A stretch of DNA of 64,000 nt from Argyresthia goedartella (taxonomy: Eukaryota; Arthropoda; Insecta; Lepidoptera; Argyresthiidae). The DNA lies in the NCBI GenBank assembly GCA_949825045.1, contig OX463806.1:43672208-43736207 (forward strand), written 5' to 3'. The position numbers and the translations under genes are program-made. Every line of letters begins with the position of its first letter. Position 1 is the stretch's first letter. The notes below the pieces were generated by a model. It made no database searches and was not told where the DNA came from. It worked only from the letters and a program-made list of their open reading frames with translations. Below, one piece after another: positions 35,398 to 45,870 of the stretch.

Positions 35398-35754
35398 GTG
35401 AGTTGTCGCAAAAATATTCCAATTTAAATATGTTCCAGAATCATCTTCACCTATCAGCACCCATCTACAATTACTGTAAGTATCAGGCCGGGTATTGAAC
35501 CTATTGAGGTTTATCTTGTAACGTTATCACCAAATACGTACTTAGTTTTATGTAACTTTTATTTGATAGAATGAAAATAATAATAATAAAAAAAAAGACA
35601 AAATAGCAACTACAAACTAAGAAACCATGTCTACCTACGTGTCTTTGCCGTGTGACTGATCTGATAAAAGGCTACGTTTGCACGACATGTGGATTGGGTA
35701 CCCAAAAGAGCATGCCGTGCAAAGGAGTCTTTTGCAGATCTAAATTCAAAAATT

Positions 35755-36340
35755 CAAAATTCAAAAATAGTTTATTTCCATAAGAAACACAGGTAACATT
35801 TGGAGAATGTCAAATCTTAAACTAAAACATGTATAAGGTACAGGGAAATATAGAACTCAATTTGAATTCCGTCACGTCCGGCAAAAATGCGACTAGAAAC
35901 CTCCAGCTTTATACGTTATTTTTTACAGAATTGGAGCAAACACCTTCCCAAGCTTTCTTGTCTTCTACATAATCTGATATTTTGTAGTAACCTTTTTTAC
36001 ATAAGTGATTTTCAACAACATTTTTAAATTTATTTACAGACAATTCTTGTAACTCAGTCGGTATTTTGTTGTAAAAGCGAATAAATTGCCCTTTAAAAGA
36101 TACATTAACCTTATGGAGCCTAGTAGTAGGTATAGCTAGTTTATTCCTATTTCTAGTGTTGACATTGTGCCTGTCGCTATTCTTAGGAAATTTATCAATA
36201 TTTTTGTGGACCTACATTAGGTTTTCATAAATATACTGACACGGCATTGTCATAATGTTAATTTCCTTAAATTTAAAACGCAGTGACTCTCTGGGAACCA
36301 CATTGTAGATTGCACGAACAGCCCTCTTTTGTAGCACAAA
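35755..36340 (-). pseudogene. CR1/jockey-like LINE, 3' end of reverse transcriptase and 3' UTR
   Basis: The minus strand reads L-Q-K-R-A-V-R-A-I-Y-N-V-V-P-R-E-S, a stop after Y-I-Y-E-N-L-M, then H-N-V-N-T-R-N-R-N-K-L and a final IRFYNKIPTELQELSVNKFK followed by K-K-G-Y-Y-K-I-S-D-Y. 'LQKRAVRAI', '(H)NVNTR' and 'G.Y.....Y' endings are characteristic of the C-terminus of CR1/jockey-clade reverse transcriptases. A 3' UTR with TTGAATTTTTGAATTTT near 35,755 follows. It is truncated at its 5' side at about 36,340 and carries one in-frame stop. Confidence 0.85.
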
Positions 36341-37002
36341 TCTGAGTGACGCATGTCGCGCAGGTGGGTACGACGCCTAAGGAATAATCTGCTCCGGGCC
36401 ATATCAGACGCAAAAGTGCCTTTTACGCTGGCAACGTTGCCGCGTTGCACCGCAAGGGAGGTCTCGGCATAAGTTGGACCTAGAACGGGTCACTCAAGCG
36501 GCTTCCTTTCTCCCTTAGAAAAGTCTTACCCAGCACCTCCCAGACCGTTCTAGAAATCCCAGATTTCTAGAACGATCGGAACAAAATGTACTGGTACAAA
36601 AGTGCAAGTACTTTTGTACGTTTAACCTCGCGACCTCTTCCGCGGCGGGTCCAACAGAATAGACTAGTAAAGAATAGCATTTATGTACTGTTTCAGTACA
36701 CATTAATATGAAAGTACAAATAACAACAAAACTAACTTAGTATAATACAAAGTAAAAGGTATCATTTAAAAGTACCCACATAAGTTATGAGTGTTTTTGC
36801 TGCCTCAGCATGTGTCACAAGCAGGTTTGTGACGCTGATTCTCAGTCCAGACCCAGAAAAATGTTCAGTTTAAAAAGTTGATTGATATCACCAGGTGGCC
36901 AGTGGAAAAAAAACGAAATCAACCTGTTATAATGTCGTCGCGAAATTAATTGAGAAAAGGACTTTGAAAGAATTAATAATATATGTAAATAATTAAATCA
37001 TA
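36341..37002 (+). other. Cyclin-gene intron, no exon recognised
   Basis: Contains two adjacent perfect small hairpins (CGTTCTAGAAATC/GATTTCTAGAACG near 36,546 and TACAAAAGT/ACTTTTGTA near 36,596). Nothing coding is recognised. Confidence 0.5.
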
Positions 37003-37335
37003 ATGTCGAGTCGAGTCGCACCCAATACGTATCCTGCGAAACGATATTGCAGTTACGAGAGGCTGCCTGACTATGTCGATGATGAGGGAATGCCGAGAAA
37101 GCCTGCCCGCGCTCCTTATCCAGTGTAAGCCGTGCCGACCCTGAGCGTATACACCAGCACCACAATCGCAAGGTTCATGCTGGAAAATATCGCTAACGAG
37201 GAGCAGTGCGACTGTCACTCGTCAGGAGTCGTCCTTAAACGTCCCAAGTGGCGGAGAAGGAATAGCGTTATATGTATTATAGTTATATTAGCTACAGGAG
37301 TTCCATGGGACTTCAGCAACTTGACTACAATATAG
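37003..37335 (+). other. Unrecognised reading frame with one internal stop, inside the cyclin-gene intron
   Basis: ATG at 37,003 opens a frame reading MSSRVAPNTYPAKRYCSYER, then LPDYVDDEGMPRKPARAPYP, a TAA at about 37,129, and in the same frame a further 67 codons that include a basic run (KRPKWRRR) and a hydrophobic segment (SVICIIVILATGV). The bases GTGTAAGCC around the stop could also be a splice donor. It could be an alternative exon, a nested small gene or a pseudogene; no family is recognised. Confidence 0.3.
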
Positions 37336-37391
37336 ATTAAGAGTGATGCCAACTGGTCTTTGTGCTAAATCCTGTCTACTATATTCCTCAG

Positions 37392-37621
37392 AACTTTCCA
37401 CCGCAACCAGTCATCCCGAACGACTTCATTACGATCCTCTCCTCCTGGTGCGAACCCGAGTACCCTGGAGAATTGGAGGTGGCTGCCACCTTCCTCGGCA
37501 TGTCAGGGGGGGTAGTCAATCCTGACACCAGCCTGGAGTACCCGTCCACGGTGGCAGCCGCAAATGCGGTGCTGCTGATCAGGAAGAGGAATGTTATGGA
37601 TCGGCTTTTGAATTGTCCTTT
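37392..37621 (+). CDS. Cyclin-like protein, third exon (second cyclin fold)
   Basis: Acceptor ATATTCCTCAG before 37,392 and donor GTGAGT after 37,621. It encodes NFPPQPVIPNDFITILSSWC, then E-P-E-Y-P-G-E-L-E-V-A-A-T-F-L and Y-P-S-T-V-A-A-A-N-A-V-L-L-I-R-K. The pattern 'A.FL.......(L/S)..YPSTVAAA..LL.RK' is that of the cyclin C-terminal domain. It starts in phase 0, matching the second exon in its shifted frame, and ends in phase 2, matching 38,115. Confidence 0.75.
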
Positions 37622-37825
37622 GTGAGTCATCAGTAGTTGTTATATTATAAACAAACATCCTATCATCCAACCATACTATCAAACAAACCCAGCCGGTATC
37701 CAATCATTGAACCATCCAACCTTCTAACTAACTATCCAAGTATCCCGCTATCCAACCATCCAAACCTCCAACCACTCTTGTTAATCTTAAGTTCTGATGC
37801 TAATTGGCCACCTCTGCATATCAGG

Positions 37826-37962
37826 GATGTAACATAGTCCTGGCACCAGCTTGAATCACCCAAGTGCGATGGCAGCTGTTGCTGCCAGGAACGCCGCCCT
37901 GCTGATTTGGGTGAGGGATGTCATGGATAGGATTTTGAGTTGTCATGTGTGCGGTGCGTGTA
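37826..37962 (+). pseudogene. Degenerate second copy of the third cyclin exon
   Basis: GACACCAGCCTGGAGTACCC...GATCGGCTTTTGAATTGTCC at 37,528-37,618 is echoed by CTGGCACCAGCTTGAATCAC...GATAGGATTTTGAGTTGTCA here. The echo includes GTGG.AGC.G.TGC and GTTATGGAT / GTCATGGAT. The copy lacks the upstream half of the exon, has lost the frame around its start and is followed by TGTGCGG instead of a donor. CATCC-rich spacer sequence also recurs after both copies (ATCATCCAACCAT). Confidence 0.65.
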
Positions 37963-38114
37963 ATGCACAACCTTCCTATCATCCAACCATTTAAATATCT
38001 ATCCTAATAACTTACCTAGCAACCTAACAATCATTATTCAATCTTGACTTTCCAAGCCCAGAATACTTTTGCATAACATACTTAGATTACTTTCTAGGTA
38101 TTTTACTTTCACAG

Positions 38115-38325
38115 GTACAAATCAGCAGTAGCGAAGACGCGGAACGTCCATTCCATTATGACTTCGCAACGCGTCGCCGCACGTACGGTGGCGAATACTG
38201 AATGCAGCTATAGGGCCATTTACTTCCAGTATGGATCACCGCCGATGTGCATAGGCCCTGGCTTGGAGAGACGACATCATGATGCAAAAGTGAAATGGTA
38301 CAAAATAAGAATAAAATGGTCCTAG
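38115..38325 (+). CDS. Cyclin-like protein, last exon (tentative)
   Basis: Acceptor TTTTACTTTCACAG before 38,115. One base completes a leucine codon begun at 37,621, and the frame runs YKSAVAKTRNVHSIMTSQRV to a TAG at 38,323-38,325. 'YK.AV.KTRNVHSI' could be the last helix of the C-terminal cyclin fold. The remaining 40 residues are not conserved to my eye. Splice-site strength and phase are the main support. Confidence 0.45.
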
Positions 38326-38384
38326 CGATAGTAAATGATAGAATCGTCGCCATCTGGTTAAATGAGGCACTTATTTAATAACTC

Positions 38385-38770
38385 GGGCTGTTCATTAAGA
38401 ACAAGCGTTCAGAAAATGGCTAGCCAAACGTTTTTGCAAGATGGCGTCAACGCAACAGCTGAATTCTTTCAGTCTGGTTTCTGTAGGTTTCCGTTCGAAT
38501 ACTAAAGTTAGTTTGTGTTATTTGACAACTGTGTGTACAACCTGGAGCTGAGCGAAGCGGAGCGGAGCGAGGCGATCACATGGTGCACAAGGACAATCCG
38601 TCTTGTGTTATTCATTTGCCTTGGCACAATGAGGTATCTCATTAAACGTTTCGTTCATTTATTTTCCCGACGGACCTTTAGCCATTTGAATGAATGCCGG
38701 CTCTTACTTAACGGCCCCGGTTTTTGACTAATTGGCTAATTTATCCAAATGGCGGCGACAGAGGGATTGG
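38385..38770. mobile_element. Interspersed repeat related to the 63.3-63.7 kb element
   Basis: Shares GCAAGATGGCGTCA.CG..ACAGCT and CATTAAACGTTTCGTTCA....TT...CCGACGGA with 63,445-63,650, and CGAATACTAAAGTTAG with 34,362. It also has a run of GAGCGAAGCGGAGCGGAGCGAGG. There is no coding sequence. Confidence 0.5.
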
Positions 38771-39530
38771 GTAGACAAGTAAGTAGTAAAATTAAATTAT
38801 GTATAGATTTTGGGAGCTGGTATCCCGCCTATGATTAAGTTATGATTAAGAATGTGCCTATTAATATGTATTTGTAATTTATTATCATTATCACTTTGAC
38901 GTAAGCATGATTTTTTTGTAATTTTGAGAAATTTTATTTTTGTACAAGTCTTGTTGATGGCATTATTACATGGTTTATAAACTGACAATTAAGAGACATA
39001 TTTTCCAAAAAAATGTAGTTGTAAGTTGTGCCATACGACTTAGGGTGTGGGTGTGAATTTCACTGAACCTATTTTTTTTAATAATAAAAGCAAAAACGAA
39101 TATAGAAATAAATTGTGATGCTATAGATGAATTTAAGTGTTTTTCTTTTGTTATATCTTCTACGATGCCTTCTTGGGTACTTGCAGGGGTTGTTTACAAT
39201 TAACATCGTTTTCCCCCCGTAGGGTAGAAAACGAATATTTAGGTTCCAGCGTAGCTTGACCCACTTTGTGAGATTACCCCATGGATTTTCGCGTGTAGCA
39301 ACACTAAACCACTACCCTACCAGCCTACAATCACCCTGTGCGTCGGGCGCCTTCCAAAGTTAAGTAACAAAATATATTTTTCTTCTGGACAAAAAAGAAC
39401 CTTAAATAAATCAATAAATAGACAAATCTGTGTCTAACTTAATCAAAACAATCATTGAAATCAGTTGAAAGAGTAATCTAAATTACTGTGAATAGACGGA
39501 ACAGTCCGTTACAATTGTCATGTGAATTGT

Positions 39531-40465
39531 TTATATCATTTCGAATTTCTTTAAAGTAATGATAAATGAATGTTTGCTCCTCCAATTTCCTCTCGATAAC
39601 ACCTCGTCAATATTGACATTATTATTTATCCAAATATCAGAATTCACTGCAGCCCTAAAGCTACCCGGAGAACTGTCAATCTTTGCTTCTCTGAGGACTG
39701 TTTTTATCCAGCCACTTATCACAGTTCTAGAGGCTGGCTTTACTTTGCCTCTGCAAGTGATAAAAAGAGAAGTTATTTGTTGTCCGGATTTTCGATGCGT
39801 TTGGGATATATCTATGAGTTTGTTGATCCAAGGCGCCGGGTTAAGATTGTCAGGGCCATCGCTGGATATTTGCCAGCCTTTTTGTCTGTATGTTGCACTG
39901 TCTGTCTTAGAGCCGAACCGCGGCCAGAAGATAATGTGATCATCACTACTCTCAAAGCGATTCGGGCCTATATCTAATAAAGTAAGGTCATGAATCCTTC
40001 TACCTGTACATAACAGTAATAGTATAGCAACATGACGTGAAACTTGAAAGAAACTGTTAACATCGAAACTATAATGTTGCAGATATTCAATCAGGGTCCC
40101 GATATTCCAAGTGGAAGGTTTTTTCGGGGGAGGTCTGGTTATCGATACGGGTTTTAGAATTTGTCTTACTAATGGATGCTTGCTCATCTCTTCACCTTCT
40201 TCTGGGTTGGCGAAGGTTGATACAACTGATTTATGTACAGCTATTGTGCTGGGTGCTAATTTTACTTTTGCATGTAAGTAGCAGATAAATTGTGCCAAAT
40301 CACTTGGTTTTGGGTTGTCAACAGGACATCTATTTTTGCACCATTAGTGCCATCTATCCCAGGCTGACTTGTATGTCTTGAGAGTGGAATTACGCCACGA
40401 AGATTCTAATAGTCTTCTGTTTTCATTGTCCCACGCTTGAGTCAAACGGGACCAGCCCGAACCCT
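39531..40465 (-). pseudogene. DIRS-like tyrosine recombinase, broken
   Basis: The minus strand reads WRNSTLKTYKSAWDRW, then a TAA at 40,346-40,344. The frame resumes at D-L-A-Q-F-I-C-Y-L and continues for 255 codons with L-A-P-S-T-I-A-V-H-K-S-V, the catalytic-arginine region L-L-L-L-C-T-G-R-R-I-H-D-L, then P-G-S-F-R-A-A-V-N-S and S-R-G-N-W-R-S-K-H-S-F. This order matches tyrosine recombinases of DIRS-type retrotransposons (Crypton is the alternative). Near 39,555 the frame slips so that the tyrosine expected after H-S-F is not in frame, and the protein ends early at 39,531. The 5' side is cut by the solo LTR at 40,466. Confidence 0.8.
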
Positions 40466-41110
40466 TGTCGTGTGAGGATACTAACCTAACCAGAACCTAA
40501 CAGAAAACAACCAGGATAAAATTTAGTAGAGACAGTTTATTAGTTATTTACAATGAAGACGATAAAAAAATGATACGAAGATGAGACTGAATGAGATGAG
40601 AACAGGTTTTTTATAAAACACAGGTTAAGTAAAAAAAAGGAAGCGGAGGACACGGAGAGTAGGTGACCGGTAGGGTGATGAACAGGATGCAGGTGTATTT
40701 GTTGTTGTAGATGTTGTTGAAATCATCGTTGTAGGAACAGTAGCGGGCGTATTTGTAGTTACGGCTCGCAGGATCCCTTTGTAGGGACGGCTCGCAGGAT
40801 CGCGTCGTAGGCACGGCTCGCAGAATCCCGTTGTTTGAAGGATTGTTTGAAGGTTTGAGGGAGTTTGAAGGCTCGCAGGATCCCGTAGTTTGAAGGATTG
40901 TTTGAAGGTTCGAGGGAGTTTGAAGGCTCGCAGGATCCCGTTGTTTGTAGGATTGTTTGAAGGTTTGAGGGAGTTTGAAGGCTCGCAGGATCCCGGTGTA
41001 GTGCGACCCGGGATAAGGCCTTTAAGTGGTACTTCTAGTTCAGAAGCTGACGTGAGACTCCAGAATTTCAGAAATGTTCCGCTTTTATACCCTTTTTGGA
41101 GAGTTCTACA
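40466..41110 (-). mobile_element. Solo LTR with internal repeats of about 60 bp
   Basis: The ends are TGTCGTGT (40,466) and GAGTTCTACA (41,110); on the minus strand it starts TGTAGAACTC and ends ACACGACA. A promoter-like GGGTATAAAAGCGG (minus strand; TATAAAAG at 41,082-41,089) and an AATAAACTG signal are present. The centre (40,820-41,000) holds about three copies of GGCTCGCAGGATCCCGTTGT + TTGAAGGATTGTTTGAAGG + TTTGAGGGAGTTTGAA. It is the same family as 17,425-18,030. Confidence 0.65.
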
Positions 41111-41390
41111 TGATGACATGTGACTACATGAAATACGTAATGAAACCCTAAATCATAAGTTATAACTTATTTCTGTTTCAATAATGTTTGCCTATGTTAA
41201 AGCCCGAAGAAATAACTAACCGAGCGATGGAAGCGCCTCCGTATCAGCTTGGGCTAAAATGCTTTCCTGTGTCCGGATTTCTGTCCGGATTTCCGGCTGT
41301 TAACCTCTATAGGCCGCATTTCTCAACCGATTCTCGTAAAATTTTGCGAGCAGGTTCGATAATTATATAGCTTTTTTTGTTGATTCAGTT

Positions 41391-42036
41391 TTTAGGGTTC
41401 TGTAGAGAAACAAGGAACCGTTATAGTTTCGTCATGTCTGTCTGCCCGTCCGTCCGTCGGTCCGTATGTCACAGCAACTTTATGCAGAAACTATTAGGAC
41501 TACACAGTTGAAACTTAGTATGTAGATGTATTCTGTGAACCGCTTTATGATTTTTAAACAAAATTTGAAAAATTTAAATGATTAAAGGGGGCTCCCCATA
41601 GATGGAACTGAAACCAAACAATATTTTTTGCATTAATACTGTGTGGGGTGTCTAAAGATAGGTATTTAAAAATGACGTTGAGGTTCCTGAAACTATTTTT
41701 CCTCAAAGTAAACCTTTGAAGAGACAGACTCTTCCAAAGTGGAAAAATGTCCCCCCCCCCTCTCTCTCTAACCTTTAAAGTAAGAGAGTGAAAAATCTAC
41801 AAATAATATATTATATTATATATATTATTATGCTGTATATCTCAATAATAACTTTCAACAAAAATTGGTTTGAACAAAATAAAAAGCAGTTTTTAGGATA
41901 AAAATCATTTATAAAAGACCACAAAGATATCTTTGTCATTCATACACACTATGAAAAACAAACCTACAACATAAACATCCAGTCATATACTTACTTGCTA
42001 GAACGGAACCCTTCATGGGCGAGTCCGACTGGCACT
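41391..42036. mobile_element. GGGTTCCGTA-type interspersed repeat
   Basis: Starts TTTTTAGGGTTCTGTAGAG and has CTGTCTGCCCGTCCGTCCGTCGG. Ends AACGGAACCCTTCATGGGCG + AGTCCGACTGGCACTTGGCC. Non-coding. Confidence 0.7.
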
Positions 42037-42049
42037 TGGCCACTTATTT

Positions 42050-43084
42050 TGTATGTTTTCTTTCAAAATGGCGGAGATATGGGGTTTGAAAATAAAAACC
42101 GCTACAGCCCATCGCAAACTGCTTGAAACAAATGAGGTTTCATTGGTGAATTTGATTGTTTGTGCGGCTACTTTCATACTCCAGGTACGTAACCGGGTGC
42201 ATTCATAAGTTTGTTTGTGGGATCGAAAGAAAATGCTTTCGCGTTATTAAACCCTTCAGGGGTCGGGAGTGTGATGCGAGGGGAAGGAAAATAATGAAAA
42301 AGCGCAAATTTCCTGTGACGCTCGCGAGGTCTACAGCTCACAGAGCCACTAGTTTTATAATTATCTACTTTTTATTAAAACATGAGTAGAAGAAATTTCT
42401 GGAATCTTTTTTGTGCTGATCCTTAGGTATTTGAGTTCGTTTTCGTCAATAAATCATGCTCGTGCGACTGACTCGCGACTGCTCATACAAAACTTACACA
42501 TTATTTTCCTAATTAATGTCGGTCACGTGTTTTATAAATAAATAATTATCACTTTATACTGGACTGATTGATGATTGCCTGTTAGCACTACCCAGGAAGG
42601 GCGTGCAGGGCTGTAGGATCCAAGTATTTCCTTCGGACGTGAGCAACTGCCTCCACACATTGATAATGACAGATTTGTAATAAACAAAAGTGCTCTGTGG
42701 TCACAAACTGAAATGACACACCCCACACTATTCCCAAATAATATCCCTAAATTCCATTAAATTGTGAACTGTGTCCAAGTAGTTTTTTTTTACCTACCGA
42801 CTGTAGCATTAGAGCTTTTGTGGTAATACAAATAGTTATATTTCTGGGTTATTCAACCCTCCCCAAGTGAACATAGGCTCCTTGAGGTCACAAACTGAAA
42901 TTCCACACCACACAATATTCCCAAACAATATCCCTAAATGCCATTAAATTGGGAATTGTGTCCGGGTCAAAAGTACCCGCCGACTGAACATTACGTTAAT
43001 AGTTTTTTTAATGATACAATTTTTGTAATGAATACAGATTTATAATTATCGTGAGACTTCACTTTGCTGACAACTTAAAAATTT
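42050..43084. other. No gene recognised; diverged repeat and a local duplication
   Basis: Bases 42,060-42,360 share phrases with 29,640-29,860. Bases 42,700-42,790 and 42,885-42,985 repeat the text CACAAACTGAAAT..CACACC, ATTCCCAAA.AATATCCCTAAAT and CCATTAAATTG, a duplicated segment also echoed at 10,445-10,520. Confidence 0.5.
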
Positions 43085-43391
43085 TAGCTACACACGTATC
43101 ATAAGCCCTCTTTATTGCGTCCAAAAACCGCACGTTACGATCAGCATAATGTTAAACTACTTTGTAAAAACTCATTTCTTATCTGAATATTGAACATTAT
43201 GACCATAATGTGTACATTTTCTACATATTATGCCATCCAAATTTCGAAAGCCGACACCCGCCTGCGTGCCGCCCCTTTGTCTGTGAAGTTGGTACTACAG
43301 AAAAAGCTAAAGAACTCAATGCCACAATGCCGGTCAAACATGCGGTTCCTGAACACATCGAAGAGAGCTTATGATATGTGTGTAGATAAAC
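43085..43391. mobile_element. Inverted-repeat element (CTACACACATATCATAAGC type), copy 1
   Basis: The left end CTACACACGTATCATAAGCC + CTCTTT pairs with the right end AGAGAGCTTATGATATGTGT + GTAGATAAAC. The interior includes CCGCACGTTACGATCAGCAT and TTCGAAAGCCGACACCCGCC, shared with the copies at 47.5 and 62.1 kb. Confidence 0.8.
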
Positions 43392-43737
43392 TAGTGTATG
43401 TAACTGTACGTAATTAGGCATTATGTATTAGTCACATAAACATCTCCTATTATCATTGTATTATTGACTAAAGAGACTATACATCTCTGTTATTTATATT
43501 TTAATTATTTTATTATGACATTTGAGACTCTTTACATCTCTCAGAAACAATAATTAAAAACTTTTTTTTTCTGATAATATGATAATAATACCAAATGTTC
43601 TGTAAAAAATGAAATGAAATGACATGTGAAAGTGCCCTTGTGGCCTATTTACAGAATAAACGTTTTGAGTTTTTTTGAGTTTTAAACTACTATAATAGTG
43701 CACCTGTCAAGTTTCGTGTTATAGGGCTTAATAAATA

Positions 43738-44147
43738 AAAAAACCGGTCAAGTGCGAGTCTAAATCGCGCACGAAGGGTTCCTTACCACCGTTCAATGGA
43801 AGCGATGGTGTGGAGTGAATAGTTTGGATTTTACACAGCAAAATATTGTTTACAAAGTTATAGGTGCGGTTACTTTCACACTCCACGTACGTAACCAGGT
43901 GCATCCATAAGTTTGTATGTGGTATTGTTGTATGGGAGCCCCCTTAAATATTTCTTTTATCCTGTTTTTTAGTATTTGTTGATATAGCGGCAACAGAAAT
44001 ACATAATCTGTGAAAATTTCAACTCTCTAGGTAGCTAGGTTCTTGAGATACAGCCTGGTGACAGACGGACGGACGGACGGACGGACGGACAGCGAAGTCT
44101 TAGTAATAGGGTTCCGTTCTTACCCGTTGGGTACGGAACCCTAAAAA
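43738..44147. mobile_element. GGGTTCCGTA-type repeat, first of a near-identical pair
   Basis: AAACCGGTCAAGTGCGAGTC...GGGTACGGAACCCTAAAAAA, with a run of GGACGGACGGACGG before ACAGCGAAGTCTTAGTAATAGGG. It has the same orientation and is nearly the same sequence as 44,303-44,719. Confidence 0.85.
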
Positions 44148-44302
44148 ATGAGATAATCAGATATTGAGCAAACGAATTCAGCAATAATTTAAAGAAAAAA
44201 GAAACGGAGACGATTCGCTCGCTTGGACAATAATTTCAAAGATAATATTGTGATTAGATTATTTTTATATTGGACATGGTGGCATAAAAAATACGAAAAT
44301 TG

Positions 44303-44719
44303 AAAAACCGGTCAAGTGCGAGTCTAAATCGCGCACGAAGGGTTCCGTACCACCGTTCAATGGAAGCGATGGTGTGGAGTGAATAGTTTGGATTTTACAC
44401 AGCAAAATATTGTTTACAAAGTTATTGGTGCGGTTACTTTCACACTCCATGTACGTAACCAGGTGCATCCATAAGTTTGTATGTGGTATTGAAAGAATTG
44501 TTGTATGGGAGCCCCCTTAAATATTTCTTAATCCTGTTTTTTAGTATTTGTTGTTATAGCGGCAACAGAAATACATAATCTGTGAAAATTTCAACTCTCT
44601 AGCTAGCTAGGTTCTTGAGATACAGCCTGGTGACAGACGGACGGACGGACGGACGGATGGACAGCGAAGTCTTAGTAATAGGGTTCCGTTCTTACCCGTT
44701 GGGTACGGAACCCTAAAAA
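44303..44719. mobile_element. GGGTTCCGTA-type repeat, second of a near-identical pair
   Basis: Differs from the first copy by few substitutions, by GGTATTGAAAGAATTGTTG where the first copy lacks GAAAGAA, and by the length of the GACG run. Both contain GATGGTGTGGAGTGAATAGT and TTGTATGGGAGCCCCCTTAA. Confidence 0.85.
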
Positions 44720-44805
44720 CTGACATCTTAGGTTGACGACTGGATGTTTGTTCCGAGACGCACTCTTTTAACCATTCCATATCGCCTATAACTTACGTAC
44801 GTACT

Positions 44806-45079
44806 TTTATAAGGCAGTCCCTGTAAGAGTTTAAAAAAAATCACTTTATTATAAATTCAGAATCCAAAAACATAAAAGTACTGTATATTTAAATTACATC
44901 AATACACGTGACGAGGTGAAAATATTGAGCCTAATTATCGGCCAAAACAGAGTAACGACTAACTATAGTTTAGGTAAATAATGGTTTTTATACATTGCAA
45001 CCATGACGCCACGGCGTCACTTGCCATGTGGCCCTTCTGCTCACTAAGGAAATGGTACAAAGTAAATTTGGATATAACA
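44806..45079 (-). mobile_element. 3' LTR of a Ty3/gypsy element
   Basis: On the minus strand it begins TGTTATATCCAAATTTACTT and ends AGGGACTGCCTTATAA. The stretch at its 3' end (TAAGGCAGTCCCTGTAAGAG + TTTAAAAA, then CTTTATTATAAATTC and AAAAGTACTG) recurs at 53,782-53,905, in the 5' LTR. It has an AATAAAGTG signal. Confidence 0.75.
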
Positions 45080-45094
45080 GCCCCCCCATTAAAA
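45080..45094 (-). other. Polypurine tract of the Ty3/gypsy element
   Basis: Minus strand AATGGGGGGGC immediately precedes the TGTTATA start of the LTR, the position expected for the plus-strand primer of reverse transcription. Confidence 0.7.
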
Positions 45095-45499
45095 CGAAGC
45101 TTTATCTCAAAGATATGAAGCTGAGTAAATCAAAACTTAAAATTACTTATTACCTACTTAGTGTCTCTTATTATGATTATATTCTAACTAAGACATTGAG
45201 CTGAGAAGAGATGGGACTAAATATAATCTGAATCAATAACTGGTCATGTTTCTTATTGAACTAAATTTTACTTTAGCTTTTGGAAAATTCGCAGGGATAT
45301 TAACAGATTTGCTATCTTCATCACATTTCATACATTTATATTGAGTGATTTACAATGATTCATGAAAATTTTCCTTCCCATTATGACACTGATTCAAGAT
45401 CTGGATACAGCAGCTGGAGGATGTGCCTCTTCTTTTGAAATATTTATATAGCTTATTGATTATATAAAAGAATATGAGACCGATTATGGTAAGGGTAAA

Positions 45500-45870
45500 A
45501 CTAGAATAATAAGTACCGAATTGAATGAAGTGCGATTGTCATTAAATATTATTTATATCGTTTTCTAAGTTGTCTAATTTATGCATGAGACGCATATTTA
45601 AGAGAACCAGGGTTAATATTATTGAGTGAAATAGGAGATAGTGAAGGTAGAATATGATTGAACTTTTCTTTTCTACATCCTCTTCGATCATATTAAATCT
45701 TATATCTAAGTCAATACGTATAAGAGTCTGCTTAGAACTAGAAGGTAGTAATTGGATTGTTTTACAATAGCCAATACAATCATCTGTGAGCTTTAAGATA
45801 CCTGTTCCTATAATGGCATAATCGTTAATTTTATCATAACATTTTACAGTTAATTGAGTTAGTTTAGATT
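45500..45870 (-). pseudogene. env-like remnant of the Ty3/gypsy element
   Basis: A minus-strand frame of about 110 codons lies between the integrase side and the 3' LTR, where envelope genes of insect errantivirus-like elements are found. It has two cysteine-bounded blocks with a glycine-threonine turn, then a charged segment and a hydrophobic/leucine stretch before a stop, which resembles the C-terminal half of such Env proteins. It is short, lacks the N-terminal part and is interrupted at 45,870 by a LINE. It is a relic; similarity is judged by eye only. Confidence 0.5.
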
